This document shows positions 1 to 7,245 of a stretch of DNA of 64,000 nucleotides, piece after piece; positions within the stretch are counted from its first letter, which is position 1; every line of letters starts with the position of its first letter. Position numbers and translations under genes: made by a program. The notes below the pieces were generated by a model. The model was not told the origin of the DNA. It did not search any database and was given only the letters and a program-made list of their open reading frames with translations. Source of the DNA: a virus; IMG/VR virus record IMGVR_UViG_3300046533_000294, positions 62,001 to 126,000 of that record. One strand, written 5' to 3'.

Positions 1-205
1 TCATCAGCTCTGGTGGACATGCTTCCCAAATGCAAGCAGGGTTGCCCCACTTGGCATCCTCGATCGCAATACGTTCTGCGAGCTTAGGCGTGAGCCCACG
101 CTCGTGAACGCATTCCGAACAGAGCCATGTTCTGACGATGATGTTGTCGTCGGTGCTTTCCGTGACCATGGTTGTCGGACATCCGAAACACCTGATGATT
201 GCCAT
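1..205 (-). CDS. Zinc-ribbon-like protein, partial (runs off left edge)
   Basis: The ATG at 205 follows a GAAGGAGGGTC ribosome-binding site. The frame stays open for 68 codons to the window edge, so the C-terminus is missing. Two CxxC pairs (RCFGC near residue 5 and LCSEC near residue 29) suggest a small zinc-binding fold. No function can be assigned. It belongs to the leftward small-gene block. Confidence 0.6.
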   Translation of the reverse strand, partial: MAIIRCFGCPTTMVTESTDDNIIVRTWLCSECVHERGLTPKLAERIAIEDAKWGNPACIWEACPPELM

Positions 206-270
206 TTGACCCTCCTTCGTTGTGATGAATACCAACCGCTCCGGGGGACAACTCCCGGAGCAGCTGCTAG
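206..270 (-). promoter_or_regulatory. Hairpin/RBS leader module
   Basis: Read leftward, the stop of the 271-561 gene is followed by an 8-bp stem (GCTCCGGG pairing with CCCGGAGC), a GGTATTC segment, then GAAGGAGGGTC just before the next ATG. It is one copy of the leader repeated in front of most small genes in this window. Confidence 0.65.
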
Positions 271-561
271 TCACCAGCTTTTGTACGGTGACAGCGCCTT
301 GACGCGATCGAGATATTCCGAGGCGTCGTGAAGCTGTGTACCTTCTTCATCGCAAGTGTCGAACTGGTCGAACTTGTCGATGAAAGCCCACTCGCCAGCG
401 TCACCCATGTAGATGTAGCCGACGAGTCTGCCGTCAATCTCGTACACGTAGCACTCGTAGTTCGTGTCGATGTCTGGGTAATCACCAATGATGTCTTTGG
501 CATACAGCTCTGCTGTGTGCTCTAGATCCTGACGAAACTCAGACTCAGTCATTTCTTTCAT
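271..561 (-). CDS. Hypothetical acidic protein (96 aa)
   Basis: Unrecognised. It is an acidic protein rich in D, E and Y, with a central stretch that could form beta strands (YECYVYEIDGRLVGYIYMG). Its ATG overlaps the stop of the preceding 558-761 gene (ATGA), which supports translational coupling in a three-gene cistron 979 to 271. Confidence 0.6.
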   Translation of the reverse strand: MKEMTESEFRQDLEHTAELYAKDIIGDYPDIDTNYECYVYEIDGRLVGYIYMGDAGEWAFIDKFDQFDTCDEEGTQLHDASEYLDRVKALSPYKSW

Positions 562-761
562 GGGATCTGCTTGACGAAGACGGCTGCTCTGAACTTGGTG
601 TCAACGCGATTGAAGCCGTGGTTGATCAGCTTCTCGATCAGACGTTCACCGTCGTCTACGTGAATGATCTTGACGGATTCGATCTCTTTCTGATCGATGA
701 TGGACACGACTTTCACTTGCTTGTCGCTGACCGGGATCAGTGAAACGCGCTTAACGCTCAC
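558..761 (-). CDS. Hypothetical protein (67 aa, GTG start)
   Basis: Unrecognised small basic protein. The GTG start overlaps the stop of the 758-979 gene as GTGA, and its own stop overlaps the next ATG, so it is the middle gene of a tightly coupled trio. It alternates hydrophobic and charged residues (VKVVSIIDQKEIESVKII) and may be a small alpha/beta fold. Confidence 0.6.
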   Translation of the reverse strand: MSVKRVSLIPVSDKQVKVVSIIDQKEIESVKIIHVDDGERLIEKLINHGFNRVDTKFRAAVFVKQIP

Positions 762-979
762 GCTGTCACCTGATCCTTTGTGATCCAGAGCTGGCCGGAA
801 CCTGTGCCCAAGCTGTCGTACGCTCGATACAGCTTCCAGTGCTTATCGCAGCCATGACCCCACGGCCCGTAACGAGTTTTGAAGTCGTACGGCCCTGGTG
901 TCTTCATGCCTTCTTGATTGCAGAAATCGCAATCGGGAATGCGAGGCACGACGCAGACTTTTCCCTTTTCTGCTTTCAT
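758..979 (-). CDS. Hypothetical Cys-containing protein (73 aa)
   Basis: Unrecognised. CDFC near residue 17 and a later CDKHW could provide zinc ligands. It is the first gene of the 979 to 271 trio and is preceded by the repeated hairpin/RBS leader. The spacing from GGAGGG to the ATG is about 9 bases, longer than in most other copies. Confidence 0.6.
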   Translation of the reverse strand: MKAEKGKVCVVPRIPDCDFCNQEGMKTPGPYDFKTRYGPWGHGCDKHWKLYRAYDSLGTGSGQLWITKDQVTA

Positions 980-1051
980 TCTGTGCGACCCTCCTTCGTT
1001 TTGGTGGTTTGAACACCAGCCCTGTCGGATTATATCTGACAGAGCTGCTAC
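980..1051 (-). promoter_or_regulatory. Hairpin/RBS leader module with TATAAT
   Basis: Leftward order: a CTGTC...GACAG stem, a GGTG...CACC stem, then GAAGGAGGGTC. The loop of the first stem contains TATAAT (minus strand of 1029-1034) with TTGAGT 15 bases upstream. This is a possible but poorly spaced promoter. Confidence 0.55.
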
Positions 1052-1375
1052 TCAATACCTGCTTTTCGAGACGAGCTTGCCGTTGTCGAAGCAGAACTGA
1101 TAGCTGCCGTTCTGGCTGAGAATGCCGTAGTAGATACAACGGCTGTTCAATGTGCCGCCGTAGCCACCGACAGTTGTGTCGTCGCTGCTCTGAGGACTGC
1201 CGAACGAGCTTCTCACGTAGCTTTCGCTGACGCCAATTGGCATGATAGCGAAAGCATTGGGATCGACCTGAGCACTTGACTTATCGCTCGCGTCGGTGAT
1301 CCCGTGAAGTGCGAATGCTCCACCGCCTACAAAGAGGCTGAGTAGCAGCAGAATGGTGATGAATGCGCCTTTCAT
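1052..1375 (-). CDS. Putative secreted protein with signal peptide (107 aa)
   Basis: The start at 1375 is chosen because GAAGGAAGGTC lies just upstream and the N-terminus then reads as a signal peptide or membrane anchor (MKGAFITILLLLSLFVGGGAFA). The mature part has two Cys and a pattern (IMPIGVSESYVRSSFGSP, then RCIYYG and YQFCFDNGKL) reminiscent of small BamE/SmpA-like folds. That likeness is weak. It may be exported or membrane-tethered on the host. Confidence 0.6.
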   Translation of the reverse strand: MKGAFITILLLLSLFVGGGAFALHGITDASDKSSAQVDPNAFAIMPIGVSESYVRSSFGSPQSSDDTTVGGYGGTLNSRCIYYGILSQNGSYQFCFDNGKLVSKSRY

Positions 1376-1461
1376 TTTACGACCTTCCTTCGTTTTGTTT
1401 TTATTTGGTTCTGTGTCTGCTGACACAAGCCGCTACACGTTGTCCTGAGTAGCAGCTTCTA
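1376..1461 (-). promoter_or_regulatory. Hairpin/RBS leader module (variant)
   Basis: A copy of the repeated leader with the ribosome-binding site written GAAGGAAGGTC. The upstream part has CTGCTAC and GTAGCGG arms around a short loop. Its sequence is more divergent than in the right-hand block. Confidence 0.5.
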
Positions 1462-1782
1462 TCAGTTGACGATACTGTGATCCTTGATGCTGATCCAGCC
1501 GCATTCGCCTTCAATACACATCACGATTCCTCGCAATGTCGGTCTGCTGTCAAGCCCTTCGCCGCCGCCATAGCGGTTGCTAGGATCGAAATCACTGATC
1601 CAGACACAGATTTCATATCCGAGTTGCTCGGCGTAACAGTAGAAGATGATCTGATCACCTTGGACACCAGCTACTGTCCAGTGAGGGCTGACATATTCGC
1701 CTTCATACTGATTGGCGATCCAGTCAGCTTTGACTTCGCGGTCAGTTGCTGTCCAAACTTTTGCTATGAACTCTGGCTTCAT
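1462..1782 (-). CDS. Hypothetical protein (106 aa)
   Basis: The start at 1782 is set by GAAGGAGGGCCA directly upstream of ATG. The sequence is rich in W, Y, I and D and looks like a globular alpha/beta protein, with Cys near residues 49, 60, 89 and 94. No family is recognised. It has its own leader module, like its neighbours. Confidence 0.6.
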   Translation of the reverse strand: MKPEFIAKVWTATDREVKADWIANQYEGEYVSPHWTVAGVQGDQIIFYCYAEQLGYEICVWISDFDPSNRYGGGEGLDSRPTLRGIVMCIEGECGWISIKDHSIVN

Positions 1783-1847
1783 TGGCCCTCCTTCGTTTTT
1801 GTGTTCTGTAGTACAAGCCGCGTCGGTTGTCCACGACGCAGCTTCTG
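1783..1847 (-). promoter_or_regulatory. Hairpin/RBS leader module
   Basis: The CTGCGTCG...CGACGCGG stem is followed by a short spacer and GAAGGAGGGCCA before ATG 1782. It is one copy of the repeated small-gene leader. Confidence 0.55.
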
Positions 1848-1946
1848 CTACAGATGTCCGACTGCGCGCCCAATGAGTGCGCAGATGATGACGACGATTG
1901 GCGCAGCCGTGATATACGTTGGCCAAGCATCTTTCCACTTGTACAT
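1848..1946 (-). CDS. Tiny single-span membrane protein (32 aa)
   Basis: ATG 1946 follows CAAAGGAAGGTACAC. The product is a short polar N-terminus (MYKWKDAWPTY) followed by one hydrophobic segment (ITAAPIVVIICALIGRAV). It is one of several tiny predicted membrane peptides in this genome. Its function is unknown. Confidence 0.5.
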   Translation of the reverse strand: MYKWKDAWPTYITAAPIVVIICALIGRAVGHL

Positions 1947-2020
1947 GTGTACCTTCCTTTGTTTTTTATCGTTCAAGGCCGAGCGGGTTGTCCTTCGCTC
2001 GACCTTCAACGCGCGGCTTG
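1947..2020 (-). promoter_or_regulatory. Hairpin/RBS leader module (divergent)
   Basis: Leader between the 2021-2359 gene and the 32-aa membrane peptide. It contains GTCGAGCG...CGCTCGGCC arms and AAAGGAAGGT. It keeps the position of the repeated module but matches it least well. Confidence 0.45.
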
Positions 2021-2359
2021 TTACGCCGCGATATGCTTCGCACAGCGGTGAACTCGCTTGCCGTCTTTGAATAGCGACATGATCGCGAGTGCTCCGCACT
2101 TCTCGCCTTTGACCGCTTGTCCGTTATACGTTGAGCCCGCAGGCCCGAGTTTTGTACGCTTCGTGCGCTTCTTCTTGAAGAACACTGTCGTCGTTTTGCC
2201 TACGAATGCGTCGCACGCTTCGGCGACTGCTAGCTCGCGGTCGATTGCGGGCGTAGCGGTTGCTCCGCTTATTCTTGAATCCCGGCTTTGTCCCGGGCTT
2301 CTTGCGGACTTCGTCGATACCGGCCCTCTGCTTTTTGCCGGCTTTTTACGTTTTGCCAC
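2021..2359 (-). CDS. Hypothetical basic protein (112 aa, GTG start)
   Basis: The GTG at 2359 follows GAAGGAGGGTCA. The first 35 residues are rich in K, R, S and P and likely disordered. A second basic stretch (FFKKKRTKRTKLG) precedes a C-terminal segment with KCGALAIMSLF and HRCAKH, possible zinc ligands. A nucleic-acid-binding role would fit, but no family is recognised. Confidence 0.6.
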   Translation of the reverse strand: MAKRKKPAKSRGPVSTKSARSPGQSRDSRISGATATPAIDRELAVAEACDAFVGKTTTVFFKKKRTKRTKLGPAGSTYNGQAVKGEKCGALAIMSLFKDGKRVHRCAKHIAA

Positions 2360-2420
2360 TGACCCTCCTTCGGGGCTTATTGAATTGCTCCTCGATTCGG
2401 ATTATTCGGTTGAATCGAGG
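2360..2420 (-). promoter_or_regulatory. Hairpin/RBS leader module
   Basis: A 9-bp stem (CCTCGATTC at 2390-2398 pairing with GAATCGAGG at 2412-2420) lies upstream of GAAGGAGGGTCA and the GTG start of the 2021-2359 gene. Confidence 0.6.
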
Positions 2421-2587
2421 ACGTGCGGAAGCGGGACGTACGCTTACACGGGGGTTTTTGACGGCGTGCTTATGCCTTGCCGCTTTTCCCGCTCGGGTGG
2501 TGCGTCCCTCCTCCTTCGGTCGCTTAGGCGCGACCGGGGAGGGGTCGAGAGAATCGGATTCTCTCGACCTCCCCCGCTCGATCCCTG
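2421..2587. other. GC-rich spacer with strong hairpin and orphan RBS
   Basis: No supported gene. It contains a 12-bp perfect stem at 2543-2569 (GGTCGAGAGAAT...ATTCTCTCGACC) just past the end of the 2588-2962 gene. It also has a leftward GAAGGAGGAGGG at about 2512-2523 that is not followed by any ATG, GTG or TTG at a usable distance. Confidence 0.5.
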
Positions 2588-2962
2588 CTAGGCGCGAGCC
2601 TTACGATACGCGCCGGACGCGAGCCGTCCCGGTCGCTTCGCGGCTACCGCGTAGCCGCCGAGGCGGTCTACGTTCGCCCGGGTCGGGCGGAACCCGAAGA
2701 CGATCGGGAGGGCGTACGCTCGGAGATCCGTCGGCGACTCGGCGAGTACCGCCCGAACGTCGGCCGCGCGTACGTCTTCGATCCGCTCGAACGAGCCGAC
2801 CCGACTCGGGATTAGACCCGCGTCGCGGCGAGCCGCGTAAGAGATCTCGCGAGTCGACCACTTCTTCTCGCCGCCGTAAACGGCCGCGTCGATCTCGGCG
2901 TCGGTCTTTCCGGCCGCCGCGAGCTTCGCGATTTTGTTCTCGTTACTTTTACTTACGGACAT
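2588..2962 (-). CDS. Hypothetical DNA-binding-like protein (124 aa)
   Basis: The ATG at 2962 follows GAAGGAGGAACGAA. The N-terminal half (NKIAKLAAAGKTDAEIDAAV, then STREISYAARRDAG) resembles a helix-turn-helix region, and the rest is Arg/Ala-rich. Codon use is very CpG-rich, unlike most of the window, and the strand opposite is open over a long Arg-rich frame, so base composition is unusual here. The family is unknown and DNA binding is an inference. Confidence 0.6.
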   Translation of the reverse strand: MSVSKSNENKIAKLAAAGKTDAEIDAAVYGGEKKWSTREISYAARRDAGLIPSRVGSFERIEDVRAADVRAVLAESPTDLRAYALPIVFGFRPTRANVDRLGGYAVAAKRPGRLASGAYRKARA

Positions 2963-3120
2963 TTCGTTCCTCCTTCGGAACTCCGGAATTGCCGTTCCGG
3001 TATCGGGAACCGCGGTACGCGGCTCGCGAGACGCGATACCGGAAATTGAAATCGGGAATCCGGTCGCGCCTCGCGAGCCGTCCGAGGTCGAGAGAATCGA
3101 ATCGAATCTCTCGACCCCGG
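2963..3120 (-). promoter_or_regulatory. Hairpin-rich leader of the 2588-2962 gene
   Basis: Next to the RBS is a CCGGAA...TTCCGG stem. Further upstream lies a hairpin at 3086-3116 (GGTCGAGAGA...TCTCTCGACC) whose left arm repeats the hairpin at 2543-2569. The gene is therefore bracketed by two near-identical hairpins. Confidence 0.5.
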
Positions 3121-3590
3121 CGGCCCGCCGAAGGAAGGAAGGTCTACGGCTCGCGCGCCTACGCTCTAGAGCCCGGGCGCCGCCCCTATCTACGGGGGAC
3201 GGCGACCCTACGCGCGTCCGATCGAGTCCCCCGGGCGGCTATAGGGCGGGCGGGGGAGGGGAAGCCGTAGACCGCCCCTCCGAAGCCCGCGCGTAGCGAT
3301 CGCGCGGCTCCTCCGACTAGTACCGCTCGCCTCTCTCCTCGGCTCGACCGAGGGATAACGTCGGCGCCCGTCTCCGGCTCCCTAAGCCTATTAGGGGGTC
3401 GGACGGGAATCCGCGTAACCCTAAACCGAGATCCCCGCCACGTAGCCTCCCTAGGCTACGGGAGGGTGGAGGGTTGGATACTAGGGGGTCTAGAAAATCC
3501 CTGCTAATAGGGACTATTCAGTGATCGGACGGGACGGGCTAGACCCGCATCAATTAGCCCGAAAAATGTAGAAAAGGGACTCCGGCCACG
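3121..3590. other. Non-coding GC-rich control region
   Basis: No supported gene on either strand. Visible structure includes an 8-bp hairpin at 3441-3460 (CGTAGCCT CCCT AGGCTACG) and a CGGGCTA...TAGCCCG inverted repeat at about 3535-3565. It lies between the divergent leftward small genes and the rightward late genes, so promoters are expected here, but I cannot place one with confidence. Confidence 0.45.
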
Positions 3591-3835
3591 TACCGGCAAA
3601 CCTGAGGTGAAACACAAAATTTGCTCAATTGCAATTGCTAAAAACAGTGTTAGAAACAAATTGATGTAAAAATCATGAAAACCACCCCTTTTCCAGCTAA
3701 AAATCACAAAAATCATGAAAAATCACCCATCAATATGAAAAACATACAGAAAAATCCAAAATAAAAACCAATTCTGCAGAAAACCCCTGGAAATCAACAC
3801 CGTTTTCCAAATAGAAAACGCACCAATTCACTTCA
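3591..3835. promoter_or_regulatory. AT-rich island, candidate origin or control region
   Basis: About 240 bases, much richer in A+T than the rest of the window, with A-tracts and repeats of AAAAATCATGAAAA (near 3668 and 3707) and AAAATCACCC. It contains no credible ORF. Its position at the divergence of two transcription units next to GC palindromes fits a replication origin or a promoter/operator region. Function is inferred. Confidence 0.4.
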
Positions 3836-4140
3836 TACGCGCGTACGCGCCCGCGACCCCTCCACGTTCTGCAGATTTTCTCCGCCTACGCGCGTACACG
3901 CCCGTACGGGAGGGCACTCTCGCGCGTAAGGCGGGCGCGGGCGTAGCGCGCGCGAACATGAGTTGTTAATAGAACTTAAATGCGCGCGCCCCCGCGCACC
4001 CGCCCCCGCGCGCGACACAAATAACAACTAAATGCGCGCGCGTACGTGCGCGTAAGAGCGCGACCCCCATCCGACCCCCATCCGACCCACCCCGCAGGTA
4101 GAATCACCCCACACTCCACACCCCACAAAGGAGGCGCACA
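3836..4140. promoter_or_regulatory. CGCGTA palindrome cluster upstream of late genes
   Basis: Contains GCGCGTACGCGC at about 3839-3850, related ACGCGCGTACACG near 3888 and GCGCGCGTACGTGCGCG near 4033. An inverted repeat AGTTGTTA...TAACAACT spans about 3961-4030, and a tandem CCCCATCCGACC lies at 4065-4085. GGTAGAATC at about 4096-4104 resembles GGTAGGATC found in two other intergenic sites and could be a -10 element for the rightward genes. Confidence 0.45.
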
Positions 4141-4338
4141 ATGTCCACCACGCAGATCCAGCAAAGCAAGACACAAAACAAGGGAACCTGCGACTTTCAA
4201 TGGGGGCCGGGCTGCACCGCAAAGACATCCCCAGACCAGACTCACCTCTGCCAACTCGCAAGAGGACACACAGCCAACCAGTGCGAATGCTACTACTGCG
4301 GGCTGAAGCAGGTCAACGCCAGCCGCTCCCGAGTGTAA
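4141..4338 (+). CDS. Cys-rich small protein (65 aa)
   Basis: First gene of the rightward cluster; ATG 4141 follows AAAGGAGGCGCACA. It has six Cys (TCDFQWGPGC, then HLCQ and CECYYC), so zinc binding is likely. No family recognised. It may be a small early or regulatory protein rather than a virion part. Confidence 0.6.
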   Translation: MSTTQIQQSKTQNKGTCDFQWGPGCTAKTSPDQTHLCQLARGHTANQCECYYCGLKQVNASRSRV

Positions 4339-4532
4339 CCCCCGACCCGACCCGAACCGAACCAAAACTCGGCAAGCGTCGGAGTCCGAAACGCGCTAGA
4401 GTCCCGAAATACGCCCCTCTGCCCCTCCACTCTGCCCCTCCACGGAAAGGAGTTCACACGAAAGCCCTAGATCGCCTTCATTGGCACACTCACATCGACG
4501 GGCTCGACTCGATCGAGCGGCAGCTTCGCCAA

Positions 4533-4823
4533 ATGCGAAAGGATCTACATCATATGAGCACACAGATGGACGAACTCAACACCGCGATTCAGAATCTCGT
4601 CTCTGACGCGCAAGCCAACTCCGATGCCGTCAATGCACTGATCGCCAAGATCGACGCCGTGGGCGTCACGGCGGATCTCTCGGATGAGATCCAGGCCGTC
4701 AAGGATGCCAGCGCCAGCCTCGAAGCCAGCAAGGAGGCAGCCGACGCCGTGCTGAACCCGCCGGCAGCCCCGGCCGAAGTGCCGGCGACCGATCCCAACG
4801 CTCCAGAGGTCAACCCTCTGTAG
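4533..4823 (+). CDS. Coiled-coil protein, start uncertain
   Basis: Helical, heptad-like N-terminal half (IERQLRQMRKDL, MSTQMDELNTAIQNLVSDA) with an Ala/Pro-rich tail ending in NPL. This type of short coiled-coil protein is common in actinophages, where its role is unclear. The first in-frame ATG is at 4533 without an RBS. ATG 4554 has AAAGGA 10 bases upstream. The best RBS (AAAGGAG at 4446-4452) sits 5 bases before an in-frame ACG at 4458, and the coiled coil extends up to there. Confidence 0.6.
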   Translation: MRKDLHHMSTQMDELNTAIQNLVSDAQANSDAVNALIAKIDAVGVTADLSDEIQAVKDASASLEASKEAADAVLNPPAAPAEVPATDPNAPEVNPL

Positions 4824-4852
4824 CCCAACACCAACACCAGGACTCACAATGT

Positions 4853-4885
4853 GGGGCGCGCACAGTAGGAGGGGCTGCGCGCCCC
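4853..4885 (+). terminator. GC-rich hairpin, terminator-like
   Basis: GGGGCGCGC pairs with GCGCGCCCC across a 15-base loop. There is no T-tract after it, so it may be an RNA-stability or processing element rather than an intrinsic terminator. Confidence 0.45.
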
Positions 4886-4921
4886 GCAACACGTAACAAC
4901 AACAGAAAGGAAACAGGACGC

Positions 4922-5044
4922 ATGCCAGCCCGTAGTCAAGCACAAAGACGCTGGGCCTACGGCGTCAAAGGAGCGAAGTGGGCCAAGAAGCACCATTTCA
5001 ATAACAAGGGCAAGCTGCCAGCCCGCTCAAGAAAGCGGAAGTAG
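4922..5044 (+). CDS. Small conserved basic phage protein (40 aa)
   Basis: ATG 4922 is preceded by AGAAAGGAAACAGGACGC. The product is 40 residues, strongly basic, with WAYGVKGAKWAKKHHF and an ending of LPARSRKRK. This pattern recurs in small proteins of many phages, though I know of no assigned function. It sits directly before the glycoside-hydrolase-like gene. Confidence 0.65.
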   Translation: MPARSQAQRRWAYGVKGAKWAKKHHFNNKGKLPARSRKRK

Positions 5045-5047
5045 GCA

Positions 5048-6112
5048 GTGGCAGCAGTAGCCATGCCCAAATGGTGGGCCGACAAGAGACTCCGCAAAGA
5101 AGCTCTGGAGTTGAAGCTCGGACTCAGGAAACGGCCCAGCGACGTACCACACATTCCGGCGGGCAGCCCGGTGGACAGGGAACTGAACAAGTTCCAGAAG
5201 TGGGCGCTTTGGATCGCAGCTGGCAAGAATCCACAGACGCGCCCGAAGGACATCTGGAAAGCTGTACCTGACAAGATGTATTGGGACGTTCTGACCCAGT
5301 ACATTAAGCTGCACAGCACCCCGCCACCGCAAAAACCACCGATTCAGCCCAGCCTTCCACCTAGCAAGTGGAAGAACACGCCGTGGGTGGTCAAGCACGT
5401 ACATACCAGCCACGGTTTGCGCAAGGACGACGGCGTCTGGACGATCGACCAGTTGATCGCCAGGGCCAAAACGGCCAAATGCCAAGCGATCATCTGCCAG
5501 ATTGGTGGAGACACACCCGACCCAGACTGGGCAGAGAACGCCCGAGCACTCTACAAGGCCGGAAAAGCAGCAGGTCTGAGGATTGGGGCCTGGGGCCGGA
5601 TGGACTACGTCAATTGGGAAACGGTCAAGGCCATGATCAAGAGCGTTCTGCCGTTGGACGGCGTTCTGGCTGATATCGAGGGTCGATGTCAGGATCAGGC
5701 GCTACCCGAGAAGCTCGTCAAGGAGTTTCCCAACCTACCAATGGGGGTGATCGCTACCGGAGCAATTGATCAGTCTCTCGACGGCCTCTCTCCACCAGCA
5801 GTTGCTCAACGTTGGGGTGACCACTTCGACTTCGTGGGGCAGGACTACCACAAAGCCGACAACCCGATGACGCCTGATACTGGTGAGAACTTCGTCTACT
5901 GGCGCTCGACTGCCAAGGTCACCAGTGGGTTCAGGCATCTGCCCGAGGCGAAGGGGCGTTGGCACATTCCGGTGGTCATGCCGAGTGCCGAGACGTGTCC
6001 GCCGCTAGAGGCTCATCGTGCTTGGCTCAGGGACTACACGCCGCACTACGGCGTCTGGGACGGCGAGCTGGTGGAGGCCAATGGCGAGTGGGGCGTGTTC
6101 GCCAGTATTTAA
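5048..6112 (+). CDS. Glycoside-hydrolase-like TIM-barrel protein (possible lysin)
   Basis: 354 residues from GTG 5048 (AAGTAGG upstream); an ATG at 5063 is an alternative. The first ~110 residues are basic and Pro-rich. Residues ~115-350 show the strand/helix rhythm of a TIM barrel with GLRIGAWGRMDY, GVLADIEGRC and FDFVGQDYHKAD on successive strands, as in GH18/GH25-like phage glycosidases. The acidic residues of DIEGR are candidate catalytic groups. It may degrade cell wall or capsule glycans. The family assignment is by pattern only. Confidence 0.55.
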   Translation: MAAVAMPKWWADKRLRKEALELKLGLRKRPSDVPHIPAGSPVDRELNKFQKWALWIAAGKNPQTRPKDIWKAVPDKMYWDVLTQYIKLHSTPPPQKPPIQPSLPPSKWKNTPWVVKHVHTSHGLRKDDGVWTIDQLIARAKTAKCQAIICQIGGDTPDPDWAENARALYKAGKAAGLRIGAWGRMDYVNWETVKAMIKSVLPLDGVLADIEGRCQDQALPEKLVKEFPNLPMGVIATGAIDQSLDGLSPPAVAQRWGDHFDFVGQDYHKADNPMTPDTGENFVYWRSTAKVTSGFRHLPEAKGRWHIPVVMPSAETCPPLEAHRAWLRDYTPHYGVWDGELVEANGEWGVFASI

Positions 6113-6137
6113 CATCTAACCAATGAAAGGAGAGCAG

Positions 6138-6797
6138 ATGCGAAAGATCATTGTGGCGCTGGCAGTGGCCGGTGCTACGTTCGGGATCGCGACCGCAGTC
6201 AGCGCGAGCATCCCAAGCCCCAACGGCGTGTTTCATGGTTGTTATGCTCTGCACAACCAGACGACCGACAAGGGCGTTCTGCGCTTGGTCAACTTCGATC
6301 AAGGCGAGGGTTGCCGCTTCTATGAGGCACCAGTCGCGTGGAACAAGGCAGGCCCGACTGGCCCCAAGGGGGCAACAGGCCCGCCTGGCCCAAGAGGCCC
6401 AACCGGCAAGCCAGGCCCAACTGGCCCGAAAGGCCCCAAAGGAACAACTGGGCCGAAGGGTGCGACAGGCCCGCCAGGCCCGAAGGGCGTCACTGGTGCT
6501 CCGGGGCCAAAGGGCGCCACTGGTGCTCCTGGCCCCAAGGGTGCTACTGGGCCCAAAGGCCCGACAGGGATGAGAGGCCCAACCGGGCCCAAAGGCCCAA
6601 CCGGCCCCAGAGGGCCAACGGGCACTGGTCAGCGTGGAGCGACTGGGCCAACAGGCCCAGGTGGGAAAGACGATGACGACAACTTCACCATCCTGCCGGT
6701 CTGCGAGAACACGTCGTCTGGTGAACTGCACGTCAGTCCGCCCCACAGCTGTACAGGCCAGGACGAGATCATCATCCATCTCGTGAAGGCACCATAA
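6138..6797 (+). CDS. Secreted collagen-like protein
   Basis: ATG 6138 follows AAAGGAGAGCAG. Order: signal peptide ([23 protein letters not shown]); a short domain with [25 protein letters not shown]; about 35 Gly-X-Y triplets mostly of GPTGPKG type (about residues 73-180); a C-terminal domain with CENTSSGEL and HSCTGQ. The N-terminal domain before GPTGP repeats is a layout familiar from secreted proteins of actinobacteria. The exported product could coat the host or assist adhesion. It may be host-derived, not a structural gene. Confidence 0.65.
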   Translation: MRKIIVALAVAGATFGIATAVSASIPSPNGVFHGCYALHNQTTDKGVLRLVNFDQGEGCRFYEAPVAWNKAGPTGPKGATGPPGPRGPTGKPGPTGPKGPKGTTGPKGATGPPGPKGVTGAPGPKGATGAPGPKGATGPKGPTGMRGPTGPKGPTGPRGPTGTGQRGATGPTGPGGKDDDDNFTILPVCENTSSGELHVSPPHSCTGQDEIIIHLVKAP

Positions 6798-6814
6798 CTC
6801 GACAAGCTACCGAA

Positions 6815-6904
6815 TTGATCTTCGGGTAGGATCGCGGGGCGTGAGACCCCTCGCGCACCGGGGGAGCGGGTTCCTAGATACGCAAAGGCCCGCTCCCCAC
6901 TATA
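6815..6904 (+). promoter_or_regulatory. Intergenic motif and hairpin before 6905 gene
   Basis: GATC TTC GGGTAGG ATCGCG at 6817-6836 is shared with 7864-7882 and, inverted, with 55091-55112. Next come a GCGGGG...CCCCTCGC hairpin and a 10-bp stem at 6861-6898 (GGGGAGCGGG...CCCGCTCCCC) that ends 6 bases before ATG 6905. No normal RBS is visible, so the hairpin may control initiation, or may end the collagen-gene transcript. Confidence 0.45.
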
Positions 6905-7141
6905 ATGATCAAATACTTGACCCCATACCAGCGTGACACTATCCGGGTCGCCATCGAGATCTACAACGGGTTGCCGCTCTGCTATTGCGGCTCCAAGCAC
7001 GTTATGCCTGGAAATCCAAACATTCAGGATCACGAGCTGCTGATATTGGCCGACGCGGCGGCGATTCTGAAGGAATGGGACGTTCAACCCGAACCGATCC
7101 CCAACCGGCCTGGCAAAATCAAGGTGAAAGGGTTAGCATGA
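6905..7141 (+). CDS. Hypothetical protein (78 aa)
   Basis: Unrecognised. It contains LCYCGSKH and a helical middle part (HELLILADAAAILKEW). ATG 6905 has no clear Shine-Dalgarno sequence. The stop overlaps the next ATG (ATGA), linking it to the 35-aa membrane peptide and the resolvase. Confidence 0.55.
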   Translation: MIKYLTPYQRDTIRVAIEIYNGLPLCYCGSKHVMPGNPNIQDHELLILADAAAILKEWDVQPEPIPNRPGKIKVKGLA

Positions 7142-7245
7142 GCGAGCGGGGTTGGTTCATAGTCGGTTTCATGACCGGTATGGGCACATGTGGGATCATC
7201 TTGGCAATTGTGGTCGAAATCGCCCTCTACAGAGCAGTCGTTTGA
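7138..7245 (+). CDS. Tiny membrane protein (35 aa)
   Basis: One hydrophobic span (GWFIVGFMTGMGTCGIILAI) in 35 residues. Start overlaps the upstream stop (ATGA) and its stop overlaps the resolvase ATG (TGATG). RBS GTGAAAGGG lies 6 bases upstream. Function unknown. Confidence 0.55.
   Translation: MSERGWFIVGFMTGMGTCGIILAIVVEIALYRAVV

Noticed and set aside
2260-3270. 336-codon Arg-rich rightward frame
   Set aside because: Opposite to the 2588-2962 gene and its leader, without RBS; the low-complexity Arg/Ser content comes from CG-rich composition.
4200-4532. Extension of the coiled-coil gene to ATG 4200
   Set aside because: Overlaps the 4141-4338 gene in another frame and has unlike composition; no RBS at 4200.
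6320-6625. Leftward Pro/Gly/Val repeat frame
   Set aside because: Antisense reading of the collagen triplets; no RBS or independent support.
6340-6660. Regular short repeats that could look like a CRISPR or minisatellite
   Set aside because: They are Gly-X-Y codons of the collagen-like protein with 9-base periodicity and no spacers.
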